A stretch of 64,000 nt of DNA from Pseudolabrys sp. (lineage in GTDB: Bacteria; Pseudomonadota; Alphaproteobacteria; Rhizobiales; Xanthobacteraceae). The stretch's first letter is position 1. Every line of letters starts with the position of its first letter. Below the pieces are notes generated by a model. That model did not search any database. It was not told where the DNA came from and saw nothing but the letters and a program-made list of their open reading frames with translations. Location of the stretch: NCBI GenBank assembly GCA_029980465.1, contig JARYIJ010000001.1, forward strand, positions 2,429,501-2,493,500, written 5' to 3'. Both the position numbers and the translations under genes were made by a program. This document shows positions 36,748 to 46,384 of the stretch, piece after piece.

Positions 36748-37494
36748 ATGCCGAAGCTGACCGACCTTCAGGTAAAAATTTTCGCCGATGGCGCCGCCAA
36801 GACCGACATTGTCGACATGGCCGGCCATTCCTGGATTGCCGGCTTTACCACCAATCCATCCTTGCTGAGGAAAGCCGGCGTCACGAACTACGCGGCGTTC
36901 GCCCGCGAACTCGTCGAGGCTGTGCCGAACAAGCCGATTTCATTCGAGGTCTTTTCCGACGACATTTCGGAGATGGTTACGCAGGCGCGTGTCATCGCCT
37001 CGTGGGGCAAGAACGTTTACGTCAAGCTGCCGGTCATCAATACGCGTGGCGAGACACTGTACGATGCGGTGCATACGCTGTCGGGCGACGGCATCAAAGT
37101 GAACGTCACGGCGATCTTCACAGGCGAGCAGGTGCAACGGACCATCAACGTGCTTGACGGGCTCGCGCCCGCGTATGCGTCGGTGTTTGCGGGACGCCTC
37201 GCGGATTACGGCGACGATTACCGGCCGCTGATGCAGGACGCGATCAAGGCTGCGCGCAGGACAAAGAACGTGGAGATTATCTGGGCGTCGACGAGAGAGG
37301 TGTTCAATGTCGTCGAGGCCAACGCGATGGCCTGCCACATCATTACGGCACCCAGCGACGTCCTGAAGAAACTGCCGGCGCTGGGCACCAAGACCGGCTC
37401 GGAGCTTTCGCGGGCCGCCGTGAAGGCATTCCGCGATGACGCTGTGTCGGCAGGCCTGTCGATCGACCTGCCGCCGGCGCGGGCTGCCGAATAA
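36748..37494 (+). CDS. transaldolase / fructose-6-phosphate aldolase-like protein
   Basis: A 248-aa TIM-barrel protein. It has the family pattern FADGAAKTDIVDMA, GFTTNPSLLRKAG, FEVFSDD, and YVKLPVIN with the Schiff-base Lys, then VNVTAIFTGEQV and VFAGRLADYGDDY. The size fits small transaldolases rather than the 310-aa TalB form. In glycan loci such enzymes may supply sugar phosphates; the true substrate is unknown. It ends 2 bp before the stop of the convergent epimerase gene. Confidence 0.82.
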   Translation: MPKLTDLQVKIFADGAAKTDIVDMAGHSWIAGFTTNPSLLRKAGVTNYAAFARELVEAVPNKPISFEVFSDDISEMVTQARVIASWGKNVYVKLPVINTRGETLYDAVHTLSGDGIKVNVTAIFTGEQVQRTINVLDGLAPAYASVFAGRLADYGDDYRPLMQDAIKAARRTKNVEIIWASTREVFNVVEANAMACHIITAPSDVLKKLPALGTKTGSELSRAAVKAFRDDAVSAGLSIDLPPARAAE

Positions 37495-37496
37495 AG

Positions 37497-38504
37497 CTAA
37501 ACCTTGTAGTAGTCGCGGTACCACGCGACGAAACGGCGAATGCCTTCGTCGAGCGGCGTCCTGGGCTCGAAGCCGGTCGCCGCTTTGAGATCCGAAATAT
37601 CGGCATATGTCGCGGGCACGTCGCCCGGCTGCATCGGCAGGAAATTCTTCTTGGCGGGTTTGCCGACCGCCCTTTCAATACAGGCGATATAGTCGAGCAG
37701 CGGCACCGGCGTGTGGTTGCCGATATTATAGAGACGATAGGGCGCGCTCGACGTCGCCGGGTCCGGCGCATCGGATGACCATTCCGGGTTCGGTGTCGCC
37801 GGCCGGTCGAGCGTGCGCACGACACCTTCGACGATGTCGTCAATGTAGGTGAAGTCACGCTTGTGATGCCCGTTGTTGAAGACATCAACCGGCTCGCCGG
37901 CAATAATTTTCTTCGTGAAAATGAAGGGCGACATGTCCGGGCGACCCCACGGACCATAAACGGTGAAAAACCGCAGGCCAGTCACCGGAACGCCGTAGAG
38001 ATGGGCGTAGGTATGCGCCATCAACTCATTCGCCTTCTTGGTCGCCGCATAAAGGCTGAGCGGGTGGTCGACGTTCTGATGAACGCTGAACGGCATTGCA
38101 GTATTAGCGCCATAGACGGAGCTCGACGACGCATAGACCAGATGCTCGATGCGATGATGCCTGCACCCCTCGAGAATGTGCAGAAATCCAACGATATTGG
38201 CGTCGACATATTGATGGGGATTGATCAGCGAGTAGCGAACGCCTGCTTGTGCTGCGAGGTGGACAACGCGGTGAAAGGACTGTGCGGCGAATAGTCGCTC
38301 GATTTCGTCACGATCCTTCAGGTCTGCCCGCACGAATTGAAAGTTTTTTCGCGCTGCAATATTGGCAAGGCGAGCTTCCTTTAACGATACATCATAGTAA
38401 TCATTGAGATTATCAATACCGGTCACGTCGTCGCCGCGCGCTGTTAGCGCTTGCGAAACGTAAGCGCCGATAAAGCCGGCGGCGCCGGTAACGAGGATTC
38501 TCAT
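37497..38504 (-). CDS. NAD-dependent epimerase, UDP-glucuronate 4-epimerase-like
   Basis: A 335-aa short-chain dehydrogenase/epimerase. It starts [20 protein letters not shown] (NAD loop) and has [22 protein letters not shown], the catalytic SSSSVYG with Ser and YAATKKANE with Tyr and Lys, and [17 protein letters not shown]. This set is typical of UDP-glucuronate 4-epimerases (LspL/GalE-type), giving UDP-galacturonate for LPS or capsule. It runs convergent to the transaldolase gene. dTDP-sugar dehydratases are less likely given the GPWGRPDM segment. Confidence 0.85.
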   Translation of the reverse strand: MRILVTGAAGFIGAYVSQALTARGDDVTGIDNLNDYYDVSLKEARLANIAARKNFQFVRADLKDRDEIERLFAAQSFHRVVHLAAQAGVRYSLINPHQYVDANIVGFLHILEGCRHHRIEHLVYASSSSVYGANTAMPFSVHQNVDHPLSLYAATKKANELMAHTYAHLYGVPVTGLRFFTVYGPWGRPDMSPFIFTKKIIAGEPVDVFNNGHHKRDFTYIDDIVEGVVRTLDRPATPNPEWSSDAPDPATSSAPYRLYNIGNHTPVPLLDYIACIERAVGKPAKKNFLPMQPGDVPATYADISDLKAATGFEPRTPLDEGIRRFVAWYRDYYKV

Positions 38505-38576
38505 GTGATCTCACCCGATTGCCCCCATGCACTGAAGCTATTCTGTTTGCAAGTCGCGCCGCGAGGCCCCTCAATT

Positions 38577-38594
38577 ATACAAAATACAAAATAC
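38577..38594. repeat. 7-bp tandem repeat before the TctC gene
   Basis: ATACAAA occurs twice head to tail (38577-38583, 38584-38590) followed by ATAC (38591-38594) in the AT-rich part of the 200-bp gap between the epimerase and tctC-like genes. It may be a regulator site or promoter element. Confidence 0.35.
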
Positions 38595-38704
38595 TAGGAG
38601 ACAGGCTTGCCTCAGGCTATGTTAGCTTTCTATCGGGCGACGAAATCATAAACCGAAGCCGGCACAAGACCGGTGAAACAAAATGATCAAAGGGAGAAAC
38701 GCAT

Positions 38705-39706
38705 ATGAGCCTCAAGATAAAAGCGCTCACGCTCGGGGTCGGAACGGCGCTAGCCTTGTCCATGACAGCGGCCAACGCGTGGGAACCGACCCGAACGGTC
38801 ACCTTCGTCGTGCCGGCCGGCACGGGCGGCGGCGCCGACCAGATGGCCCGTGAAATTCAGGGCGTGGCGGCAAAGCACAATCTGCTGAAGCAGCCGATGG
38901 TGGTCATCAACGAGAGCGGTGGCGCCGGCGCTCAGGGCTTCCTCGACGTGAAGAACTCGAAGGGGGACGCGAACAAGATCATCATCACGTTGTCCAACCT
39001 GTTCACGACGCCGCTCGCCACCGGCGTGCCGTTCAGTTGGCAGGACTTCACGCCCGTCGCGATGCTGGAGCTCGACGAGTTCGTGCTCTGGGTCAACGCG
39101 GATACGCCCTACAAGACGGCGAAGGAATACATCGATGCGGTGAAGAGCTCGCCTGGCAAGTTCAAGATGGGCGGCACCGGCTCAAAGCAGGAAGACCAGA
39201 TCATCACCGCGGCCATCGAGCAGCAAACGGGCGCCAAGTTCATTTACGTGCCCTATAAGGGCGGCGGAACGGTGAACGAGCAACTCGTCGGCAAACACAT
39301 CGACTCGACGGTCAACAACCCGATCGAGGCGGTGGCGAACTGGCGCGCCGGCAAGGTTCGCCCGCTGTGCGTTTTCGACAGCGAGCGGATGTCCTACACC
39401 GCGAAGATTACCAAGGATATGTCGTGGCACGACATCCCGACCTGCAAGGAATCGGGACTCGATATCGAGTATTTGATGCTTCGCGGCATCTTCAGCTCAC
39501 CGGACGTCAAGCAGGACGCTGTCGACTACTATGTCGATCTGTTCAAGAAGGTTGAGGCTACGCCGGACTGGAAGGATTTCACGGAGAAAGCTGCGTTCAA
39601 GCAGACCTTCATGACGGGCGACAAGTTCAAGCAATGGGTTGCCGACGCCGCCAAGCTTCATCACGATCTGATGGAGAAGGCGGGGTTCCTTGCCAAGAAA
39701 AAGTAA
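38705..39706 (+). CDS. TctC/Bug-family periplasmic solute-binding protein
   Basis: A 333-aa exported binding protein with signal peptide MSLKIKALTLGVGTALALSM cut near ANAWEP. It has the family start RTVTFVVPAGTGGGADQMAREIQ and the NESGGAGAQG loop. It would bind a carboxylate and pass it to the TctAB permease downstream. A terminator just after it (39722-39751) would give more binding protein than permease. The gene position, ahead of oxalate genes, suggests oxalate or another dicarboxylate. Confidence 0.88.
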   Translation: MSLKIKALTLGVGTALALSMTAANAWEPTRTVTFVVPAGTGGGADQMAREIQGVAAKHNLLKQPMVVINESGGAGAQGFLDVKNSKGDANKIIITLSNLFTTPLATGVPFSWQDFTPVAMLELDEFVLWVNADTPYKTAKEYIDAVKSSPGKFKMGGTGSKQEDQIITAAIEQQTGAKFIYVPYKGGGTVNEQLVGKHIDSTVNNPIEAVANWRAGKVRPLCVFDSERMSYTAKITKDMSWHDIPTCKESGLDIEYLMLRGIFSSPDVKQDAVDYYVDLFKKVEATPDWKDFTEKAAFKQTFMTGDKFKQWVADAAKLHHDLMEKAGFLAKKK

Positions 39707-39721
39707 TCGATATGCAGGTGA

Positions 39722-39751
39722 GGGGGCCGTCTTCGGGCGGCCCCCTTTTTT
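39722..39751 (+). terminator. terminator between tctC- and tctB-like genes
   Basis: GC-rich stem GGGGGCCG (39722-39729) and CGGCCCCC (39738-39745) followed by six T. Read-through would feed tctB and tctA, so it probably sets the ratio of binding protein to permease. Confidence 0.8.
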
Positions 39752-39813
39752 GATCCATGAAGCGGGCTTCGACAGGAAGCCCGCAAGACACGCAGAGTGA
39801 GCGGGTACAGAGA

Positions 39814-40332
39814 ATGAGCGACGAGGCGGAAAGCGGGCGAAGCCTGGTTTCGATCCGCACGATGGAAATTGCGACGGCAATCGTCATCATTGCCTTCGCT
39901 GCCGTCGTGATGATCAGCAATTACGAACTGGGCGCAGGCTGGGATAGCAGCGGGCCGGAGTCCGGGTATTTCCCCTTCTATGTCGGACTCATCCTGCTCA
40001 TCTCCGGCGCTGCGATCCTGATCGGTGAATTGACCGAGGTCATCAAGGGCCGTCCCTCGGGGGGCGGTTCGTTCGTCGACACCGGACCGTTCGTCCAGGT
40101 CCTGCGGATCTTCCTCCCGATGATCGTTTATGTCATCGGCATCGTCTACATCGGGATTTATGTCTCGACGGCAATTTTCATCGGCGTCTTCATGGTTTGG
40201 CTCGGGAAGTACCGCGTGATCGTCGCGGCGCTTTTTGGCATCGGCATCGCCGTCGCGCTGTTCCTCACGTTCGAGGTCTGGTTCTTGGTACCGCTGCCCA
40301 AAGGTCCGCTTGAAGCGTTGCTCGGATACTGA
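39814..40332 (+). CDS. TctB-family small permease subunit
   Basis: A 172-aa membrane protein with four predicted helices (about 17-36, 52-72, 92-115, 122-160) and the family loop GWDSSGPESGYFPFYVGLIL. It is the small subunit of a tripartite tricarboxylate transporter. The start at 39814 is favoured over 39757, which is too near the terminator; neither has a strong ribosome site. Confidence 0.85.
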   Translation: MSDEAESGRSLVSIRTMEIATAIVIIAFAAVVMISNYELGAGWDSSGPESGYFPFYVGLILLISGAAILIGELTEVIKGRPSGGGSFVDTGPFVQVLRIFLPMIVYVIGIVYIGIYVSTAIFIGVFMVWLGKYRVIVAALFGIGIAVALFLTFEVWFLVPLPKGPLEALLGY

Positions 40333-40376
40333 AGCTGATCGTGCACCCGACGGATCGATAGTTAAAGGAGCCTCAA

Positions 40377-41894
40377 GTGGATTCGTTTATGTCGCTCATG
40401 CAGGGCTTCAGCGTCGTGCTGGTGCCGGGCAATTTCCTATACATGCTGGTTGGCATCCTGCTGGGGGTGCTGATCGGCGTGCTGCCCGGCCTCGGCGCGG
40501 CGAACGGCATCGCGATCCTGTTGCCGCTGACGTTCGGGATGCATCCGACGTCGGCGATCATCATGCTCTCCTGTATCTATTGGGGAGCATTATTCGGCGG
40601 CGCCATCGCGTCGATTCTGTTCAATATTCCGGGTGAGCCGTGGTCGGTGGCAACGACCTTCGATGGCTTTCCGCTTGCGCAGAAGGGACGCGCGGGAGAG
40701 GCGCTGACGGCCTCGTTCACCTCCTCGTTCATCGGCGCGCTGGTTGCCGTGATTCTCATCACGTTTTTGGCGCCGATTATCGCAAGCTTCGCGCTGCAAT
40801 TTGGACCCGCGGAATTCTTCTCCGTTCAACTGCTGACATTCTGCAGCTTCGTCGGCATGGGGAAGGAGTCGCCCTTCAAGACCATCGCTTCGATGATGAT
40901 CGGCTTCGCCCTGGCGGCGGTCGGACTCGACAATGTCACGGGCCAGTTGCGCATGACCTTCGGGTTCAACGAACTGCTCAACGGGTTCGACTTCCTCGTC
41001 GCCGTCATCGGCCTGTTTGGCATCGGCGAGATTCTGCTGACCATGGAGGAGGGGCTGTCCTTCAAGGGCGCCAGCGCCCGGATCAATCCCCTGGTCGTTC
41101 TCCACACCTGGAAGGTATTGCCGCGGTACTGGCTGACGTCGCTGCGCGGCGCGGCAATCGGCTGCTGGCTCGGCATCACGCCGGGCGGCGCCACGCCTGC
41201 GTCTTTCATGAGCTACGGGCTTGCCAAGCGGTTCTCGAAGAACGGCGACAAGTTCGGCACCGGCGAGCTCGAGGGCGTGGTCGCCCCGGAAACGGCGGCG
41301 CACGCGGCCGGCACCAGCGCGCTTCTGCCGATGCTGACGCTCGGCATTCCCGGCTCGCCGACGGCCGCCGTGCTGCTCGGCGGCCTGCTGATCTGGGGCT
41401 TGCAGCCTGGACCGCTGCTTTTTGTCGAGCAGAAGGATTTCGTTTGGGGCACCATTGCCGCGATGTATGTCGGCAACGTCGTCGGGCTTGCGGTCGTTTT
41501 GACCACGGTCCCCCTCTGGGCAAGCATCCTGCGCATTCCGTTCAGCATCATCGCGCCAGTGATCGTCGCGATCTGCGCCGTCGGTGCGTTTACCGTCAAC
41601 AATGCAATGATCGACCTGTTCTTCATGCTTGGTTTCGGCATCATCGGTTACGTCTTCAAGAAGCTCAATTATCCGCTGGCGCCCTTCGTGCTGGCGTTGG
41701 TGCTGGGCGACAAGGCGGAGAGCTCGTTCCGGCAGGCGATGCTGGGCTCGGGTGGCAGCCTCTCGATCTTCTGGTCGAACTGGCTGGTCGGCGGCATCAC
41801 CGCGCTCAGCATGATCATGCTGTTCTGGCCGTTGATCTCGAAAGTCATTGGGATGGTGCGCAGAAAGGGTGCGCATCCCGTCGCCGCCGAATAG
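40377..41894 (+). CDS. TctA-family large permease subunit
   Basis: A 505-aa membrane protein with about twelve helices, the large subunit of the tripartite tricarboxylate transporter. Conserved segments are IGVLPGLGAANGIAILLPLT and its second-half mirror GSPTAAVLLGGLLIWGLQPGP, plus ILFNIPGEPWSVATTFDGFPLAQKG. The start is GTG 40377 after AAAGGAG. It lies 44 bp after tctB and is followed by the regulator region. Uptake substrate is inferred to be an organic diacid such as oxalate. Confidence 0.9.
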   Translation: MDSFMSLMQGFSVVLVPGNFLYMLVGILLGVLIGVLPGLGAANGIAILLPLTFGMHPTSAIIMLSCIYWGALFGGAIASILFNIPGEPWSVATTFDGFPLAQKGRAGEALTASFTSSFIGALVAVILITFLAPIIASFALQFGPAEFFSVQLLTFCSFVGMGKESPFKTIASMMIGFALAAVGLDNVTGQLRMTFGFNELLNGFDFLVAVIGLFGIGEILLTMEEGLSFKGASARINPLVVLHTWKVLPRYWLTSLRGAAIGCWLGITPGGATPASFMSYGLAKRFSKNGDKFGTGELEGVVAPETAAHAAGTSALLPMLTLGIPGSPTAAVLLGGLLIWGLQPGPLLFVEQKDFVWGTIAAMYVGNVVGLAVVLTTVPLWASILRIPFSIIAPVIVAICAVGAFTVNNAMIDLFFMLGFGIIGYVFKKLNYPLAPFVLALVLGDKAESSFRQAMLGSGGSLSIFWSNWLVGGITALSMIMLFWPLISKVIGMVRRKGAHPVAAE

Positions 41895-42076
41895 GCGCGG
41901 ACATCGGCACGATTGCGCTTCGGGTCGCCCGTGTGTCGGTTTCTCGGACGACCTGAACTGATGTCTACGGATGCAAAATCGCGACCATGAATTGCGCGTT
42001 GCTCCACGCCGTCGCCGCGACAGTGTAAGCCAACCCGCCTCACCTGCGCGGGTTCACTGACAGACAGTTGGTGTGG

Positions 42077-42139
42077 TATAATGAATTACTGGATGATGTT
42101 GCGACGTAACATTCAGTGCAACGCTTTTGTTGCGTCGCA
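42077..42139 (+). promoter_or_regulatory. putative promoter and inverted repeat before the GntR gene
   Basis: TATAAT (42077-42082) is a perfect -10 box, with TTCACT near -35. Downstream, TGCGACGTAAC (42100-42110) and GTTGCGTCGCA (42129-42139) form an 11-bp inverted repeat with one mismatch and an 18-bp spacer, either an operator or a leader hairpin. Confidence 0.4.
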
Positions 42140-42197
42140 TCATTTCTTCCAAGAGCACGCCTGTTTCTCGAAATCTTCATTGCGCCGGTTTGCCGGC

Positions 42198-42218
42198 GCT
42201 GGCATACTGTATACCAGC
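42198..42218. promoter_or_regulatory. palindrome directly before the GntR start codon
   Basis: Arms GCTGG/CCAGC and ATAC/GTAT make a 21-bp palindrome with one mismatched pair and central T at 42208, ending one base before the ATG at 42220. The TGG..ATAC/GTAT..CCA pattern is that of FadR/FCD-type GntR operators and recalls the TGGTATACCA site at 54427-54436. Autoregulation is inferred. Confidence 0.55.
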
Positions 42219-42219
42219 T

Positions 42220-42975
42220 ATGACAAAGCGTGATCGATCCAGCCGGAGCGGTTCGACTGACCGCCCCAAGAGAAGCGTTCGAGGGGCCGAGCGGCCGCAG
42301 CCGATCCTGCATCCGTTCGAAAGCGAACCCAGCTTCAAGCACAAGGCTTATACCGCCCTGAAAAACGCGATCGTCGCGATGGATATCTATCGCAACCGCG
42401 ACGACATCCGTCTCGACGAGCGCAAGCTGGCGCAGGATTTCGGCATCAGCCGGACGCCGGTGCGCGAGGCGATGGCGCAGCTCGAAAGCGAGGGCTTCGT
42501 GCGCTCGGTGCCGCGCCGCGGCATCTACGTCGTGCGCAAGACCAAGCGCGAGGTGATCGAGATGATCACCGCCTGGGCCGCGCTTGAAGGGATGGCGGCG
42601 CGGCTGATTACCGAGAAGGCGCTCGACGACGACATAAAGTCGCTGCGGCGCATGTTCTCGACGTTCATCGACGGCAGGATCCGCGCGCACCTTGATGAGT
42701 ATTCCGAGGTGAACATCGAATTTCACCAGTCGATCATCCGCATGAGCCAGAACCATGTGCTGATCGACATGGCGGAAAACCTTTTCACGCACATGCGGAT
42801 GATCCGGCGCAAGACGATCGTCGAGAAGGATCGCGCCGACCGGTCGATCCGCGACCACATCCACATCATCGAGGCGCTCGAAGCGCGCGATACCGCGCGA
42901 GCCGAGCAGTTGGTGCGCGATCACGCGCTTGGCCTGGCCGAGCACGTCGAGAAGTACGCCGATTATCTCGACTGA
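42220..42975 (+). CDS. GntR-family regulator with FCD domain
   Basis: A 251-aa regulator. The winged-helix domain (about 40-115) has RLDERKLAQDFGISRTPVREAMAQLESEGFVRSVPRRGIYV, and the helical FCD ligand domain follows (WAALEGMAARLITEKA, EFHQSIIRMSQNH, DHIHIIEALEARD), with metal-binding His residues typical of the family. A basic, probably disordered N-terminus of about 40 aa precedes it. It lies 21 bp before oxalyl-CoA decarboxylase and so probably controls the oxalate operon. The start 42220 is chosen to exclude the operator sequence. Confidence 0.88.
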   Translation: MTKRDRSSRSGSTDRPKRSVRGAERPQPILHPFESEPSFKHKAYTALKNAIVAMDIYRNRDDIRLDERKLAQDFGISRTPVREAMAQLESEGFVRSVPRRGIYVVRKTKREVIEMITAWAALEGMAARLITEKALDDDIKSLRRMFSTFIDGRIRAHLDEYSEVNIEFHQSIIRMSQNHVLIDMAENLFTHMRMIRRKTIVEKDRADRSIRDHIHIIEALEARDTARAEQLVRDHALGLAEHVEKYADYLD

Positions 42976-42996
42976 CAATAGAGAAGGATTTCGAGA

Positions 42997-44733
42997 ATGT
43001 CCGACGCGGCCGTGAACACAAAGCCGGAAGCTGAAGCCGAACAAGACCTGACCGACGGCTTCCACCTCATCATCGATGCGATGAAGCTCAATGGCCTGGA
43101 CACGATCTATGGCGTGCCCGGCATTCCAATTTCGGACTTCGGCCGCATGGCGCAGGCTGCTGGCATCCGGGTCATTTCGTTTCGCCACGAGCAGAATGCC
43201 GGCAACGCCGCCGCGATCGCGGGCTTCCTGACCAAGCGTCCCGGCGTCTGCCTGACCGTGTCGGCGCCCGGCTTCCTCAACGGCCTCACCGCGCTCGCCC
43301 ACGCCACCACCAACTGCTTCCCTATGATCCTGGTCTCAGGCTCGTCCGAGCGCGAGATCATCGACCTGCAGCAGGGCGACTACGAAGAAATGGATCAACT
43401 CGCCATCGCCAAGCCATTCTGCAAGGCCGCGTACCGTATCCTTTATGCTCAGGACATCGGCATCGGCGTGGCGCGCGCGATCCGCGCCGCGGTCTCGGGC
43501 CGCCCAGGCGGCGTCTATCTGGACCTGCCGGCCAAGTTGTTTGGCCAGGTGATGGATGCCGAGGCCGGCCGCAAGTCGCTCGTCAAGGTGATCGACGCGG
43601 CGCCGGCGCAAATCCCGGCGCCGGAAGCGGTCAAGCGCGCGCTCGACGTGCTCAAAGGCGCCAAGCGTCCGCTTATCGTCCTCGGCAAGGGTGCCTCCTA
43701 TGCGCAGGCCGACGATGCGATCCGTGCTTTCGTCGAAAAAAGCGGTGCGCCGTTCCTGCCGATGAGCATGGGCAAGGGGCTGCTCCCGGACGCACATCCG
43801 CAATGCGCCGGCGCGGCGCGCTCGACTGTTCTGAAAGAATCCGATGTTGTCCTGCTGATCGGCGCACGTCTCAACTGGCTGTTGTCGCACGGCAAAGGCA
43901 AGGCTTGGGGTGACGCACCGAAAAAGTTCATCCAGATCGACATCGAGCCCAAGGAGATGGACTCGAACGTCGAGATCGTCGCGCCGATCGTGGGCGACAT
44001 CGGCTCCTGCGTGTCGGCGCTGCTCGCCGCCATGGGCGGCAATTGGCCGGCTGCGCCAGCCGACTGGACCGCCGTCGTCAGCAAAAAGCGCGATGAGAAC
44101 GTCGCCAAGATGGCGCCGAAGCTCATGAACAACAACATTCCGATGGACTATTACGGCGCGCTCGGCGTGCTGCGCACCATCGTCAAGGAGCGTCCTGATG
44201 CGATCCTCGTCAACGAGGGCGCGAACACGCTCGACCTCGCGCGCGGCGCCATCGATATGTATCAGCCGCGCAAGCGTATCGACGTCGGCACCTGGGGCGT
44301 CATGGGCATCGGCATGGGCTATGCGATCGCGGCCGCGATCGAGACCGGCAAGCCGGTGCTGGCGGTCGAAGGCGACTCGGCCTTCGGCTTCTCCGGCATG
44401 GAGATCGAGACGATCTGCCGTTACAAGCTGCCGGTCTGCATTGTCATCTTCAACAATGACGGCATCTATCGCGGCACCGACGTCAACCCGACGGGCAGCC
44501 CCGATCCGGCTCCGATGGTTTTCGTTAAGGGCGCTCGCTACGACAAGATGATTGAGGCGTTCGGTGGCGTGGGCGTGCACGTGACGTCGCCCGACGAGCT
44601 CAAGCGCGCCGTCAATGCGGCGATGGACTCGGGCAAGCCGACGTTGATCAACGCGGTGATCGATCCCGCCGCGGGCAGCGAGTCGGGCCGTATCGGTAAT
44701 CTCAATCCGCAGAGCAAGCTGAAGAAGAAATAG
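42997..44733 (+). CDS. oxc: oxalyl-CoA decarboxylase
   Basis: A 578-aa thiamine-diphosphate enzyme that splits oxalyl-CoA into formyl-CoA and CO2. It begins [31 protein letters not shown] and has [20 protein letters not shown] with the cofactor Glu, and [18 protein letters not shown]...FNNDGIYRG as the ThDP/Mg site. The match along the whole length to Oxalobacter-type Oxc is clear, including the YGV-PGIPI start. It follows the GntR gene and precedes the CoA-transferase. Confidence 0.95.
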   Translation: MSDAAVNTKPEAEAEQDLTDGFHLIIDAMKLNGLDTIYGVPGIPISDFGRMAQAAGIRVISFRHEQNAGNAAAIAGFLTKRPGVCLTVSAPGFLNGLTALAHATTNCFPMILVSGSSEREIIDLQQGDYEEMDQLAIAKPFCKAAYRILYAQDIGIGVARAIRAAVSGRPGGVYLDLPAKLFGQVMDAEAGRKSLVKVIDAAPAQIPAPEAVKRALDVLKGAKRPLIVLGKGASYAQADDAIRAFVEKSGAPFLPMSMGKGLLPDAHPQCAGAARSTVLKESDVVLLIGARLNWLLSHGKGKAWGDAPKKFIQIDIEPKEMDSNVEIVAPIVGDIGSCVSALLAAMGGNWPAAPADWTAVVSKKRDENVAKMAPKLMNNNIPMDYYGALGVLRTIVKERPDAILVNEGANTLDLARGAIDMYQPRKRIDVGTWGVMGIGMGYAIAAAIETGKPVLAVEGDSAFGFSGMEIETICRYKLPVCIVIFNNDGIYRGTDVNPTGSPDPAPMVFVKGARYDKMIEAFGGVGVHVTSPDELKRAVNAAMDSGKPTLINAVIDPAAGSESGRIGNLNPQSKLKKK

Positions 44734-44782
44734 GGCGCGACGCAGTCAACCGGGATTTTGGTTTTTGGGAGGAATGACGGCA

Positions 44783-46201
44783 ATGGCGAAGAGCAGGAAG
44801 CAAAAGGCTAAAACCAAAGCCGCGACGAAAAAGGTCGTGAAGCTGAAGTCGAGGCCTGCTGCAAAGGTCAAGGCAAAAGCGAATGGGTTGCCGCGCGCGT
44901 CGTCGAAGCCTTACGGTCAGGATGGCAAGGCTCTGCAGGGCGTCCGCATTCTCGACTTCACTCATGTTCAGTCGGGCCCGACCTGCACGCAGCTTCTGGC
45001 CTGGTTCGGCGCCGACGTCATCAAGGTCGAGCGTCCAGGCACCGGCGACATCACGCGCGGCCAGCTCGTCGACGTGAAAGGCGCTGACTCGCTCTATTTC
45101 ACGATGCTCAATCATAACAAGCGCTCAATCACGATCGACAGCAAGCATCCGCAGGGCAAGCGCGTACTCGATGCGCTGATCAAGTCGTGCGACGTGCTGG
45201 TCGAGAACTTCGCTCCTGGCGCGCTCGATCGCATGGGCCTGACATGGGATCACATCCACAAGATCAACCCGCGTATGATCGTGGCCTCGATCAAGGGCTT
45301 CGGCCCCGGACCGTACGAGGATTGCAAGGTCTACGAGAACGTCGCGCAATGCACGGGCGGCTCGGCATCGACCACCGGCTTCCGCGACGGTATTCCGCTT
45401 GTCACCGGCGCCCAGATCGGCGACTCCGGCACCGGTCTGCACCTCGCGCTCGGCATCGTCACGGCACTTTATCAGCGCACCCGCACCGGCCGCGGTCAAA
45501 AGGTCAGCGTCGCGATGCAGGATAGCGTGCTGAACCTTTGCCGCGTCAAGTTGCGCGACCAGCAGCGCCTCAAGGCCGGGCCGCTGACCGAATACAGCCA
45601 GTACGGCGAAGGCATTCCGTTCGGCGACGCGACGCCGCGTGCCGGCAACGATTCGGGTGGCGGTCAGCCCGGCCGCATCCTTGCGTGCAAGGGCGCGCCG
45701 GACGACCCGAATGCCTATATTTACTTCATTACTCAGGCTCCGGTCTGGGAGGCGATTTGCGATGTGATCGGAGAGCCGACCTGGAAGACCGATCCGGAGT
45801 ACGCGACGCCGAAGGCACGGCTGTCGAAGCTCAATCGGATCTTCGAGCGCATCGAGCAATGGACCATGACCAAGACCAAGTTCGAAGCCATGGACATTCT
45901 CAACAAGTTCGACATTCCCTGCGGGCCGATCCTGTCGATGAAGGAGCTCGCCGAGGACCAGTCGCTGCGCAAAACCGGCACGGTGGTTCAAGTCGATCAT
46001 CCGACCCGCGGTGCGTATCTGAGCGTGGGTAACCCGATCAAGCTGTCCGATTCGATCTCCGAGGTGAAGCGTTCGCCATTGCTTGGCGAGCACACCGACG
46101 AAATCCTCAAGAATGTGCTTGGCTTCAAGGCGAAGGAGATCGCCGACATCAAGGGCTCGGGTGCGCTCAGTGCCCCGGAGAAGAAAGAAAAGGCTGCTTA
46201 A
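44783..46201 (+). CDS. frc: formyl-CoA:oxalate CoA-transferase with Lys-rich N-terminus
   Basis: A 472-aa class III CoA-transferase that moves CoA from formyl-CoA to oxalate. The core begins near residue 50 ([23 protein letters not shown]) and contains the catalytic Asp214 in [11 protein letters not shown] and the Gly loop SGGGQPG. The first about 45 residues are an unusual basic stretch ([20 protein letters not shown]) not seen in the 428-aa Oxalobacter enzyme. The ATG at 44783 has GGAGG ten bases before it; ATG 44774 is too close to that site. It works in a cycle with Oxc to yield formate and CO2. Confidence 0.92.
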   Translation: MAKSRKQKAKTKAATKKVVKLKSRPAAKVKAKANGLPRASSKPYGQDGKALQGVRILDFTHVQSGPTCTQLLAWFGADVIKVERPGTGDITRGQLVDVKGADSLYFTMLNHNKRSITIDSKHPQGKRVLDALIKSCDVLVENFAPGALDRMGLTWDHIHKINPRMIVASIKGFGPGPYEDCKVYENVAQCTGGSASTTGFRDGIPLVTGAQIGDSGTGLHLALGIVTALYQRTRTGRGQKVSVAMQDSVLNLCRVKLRDQQRLKAGPLTEYSQYGEGIPFGDATPRAGNDSGGGQPGRILACKGAPDDPNAYIYFITQAPVWEAICDVIGEPTWKTDPEYATPKARLSKLNRIFERIEQWTMTKTKFEAMDILNKFDIPCGPILSMKELAEDQSLRKTGTVVQVDHPTRGAYLSVGNPIKLSDSISEVKRSPLLGEHTDEILKNVLGFKAKEIADIKGSGALSAPEKKEKAA

Positions 46202-46202
46202 T

Positions 46203-46366
46203 CCCTCGCTCCGCTTGCGGGGAGAGGGTGCCGAGCGCCGTCAGGCGCGAGGTGGGTGAGGGGGGGCTCACCGAATGCAACGGCGATAGCCCTTCACCCG
46301 ACTTCCTCTTCCTCGCTGGCGCTCGGAAGTCGACCTCTCCCCGCCCGGCGGGGAGAGGTGAATAAG
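46203..46366. repeat. dispersed palindromic intergenic repeat, copy 1
   Basis: The frc to formyltransferase gap has complementary ends: CGCTTGCGGGGAGAGGG near the left and CGGCGGGGAGAGGTG near the right, with GGTGAGGG and CCTTCACCC inside, so the RNA could fold into a long hairpin. A related copy is at 59105-59238. Confidence 0.65.
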
Positions 46367-46384
46367 AAACGGGAGGCAAATTGA

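Noticed and set aside
41895..42076. Nine-codon frame MSTDAKSRP before the GntR gene
   Set aside because: No ribosome site and no sign of attenuation; likely chance.
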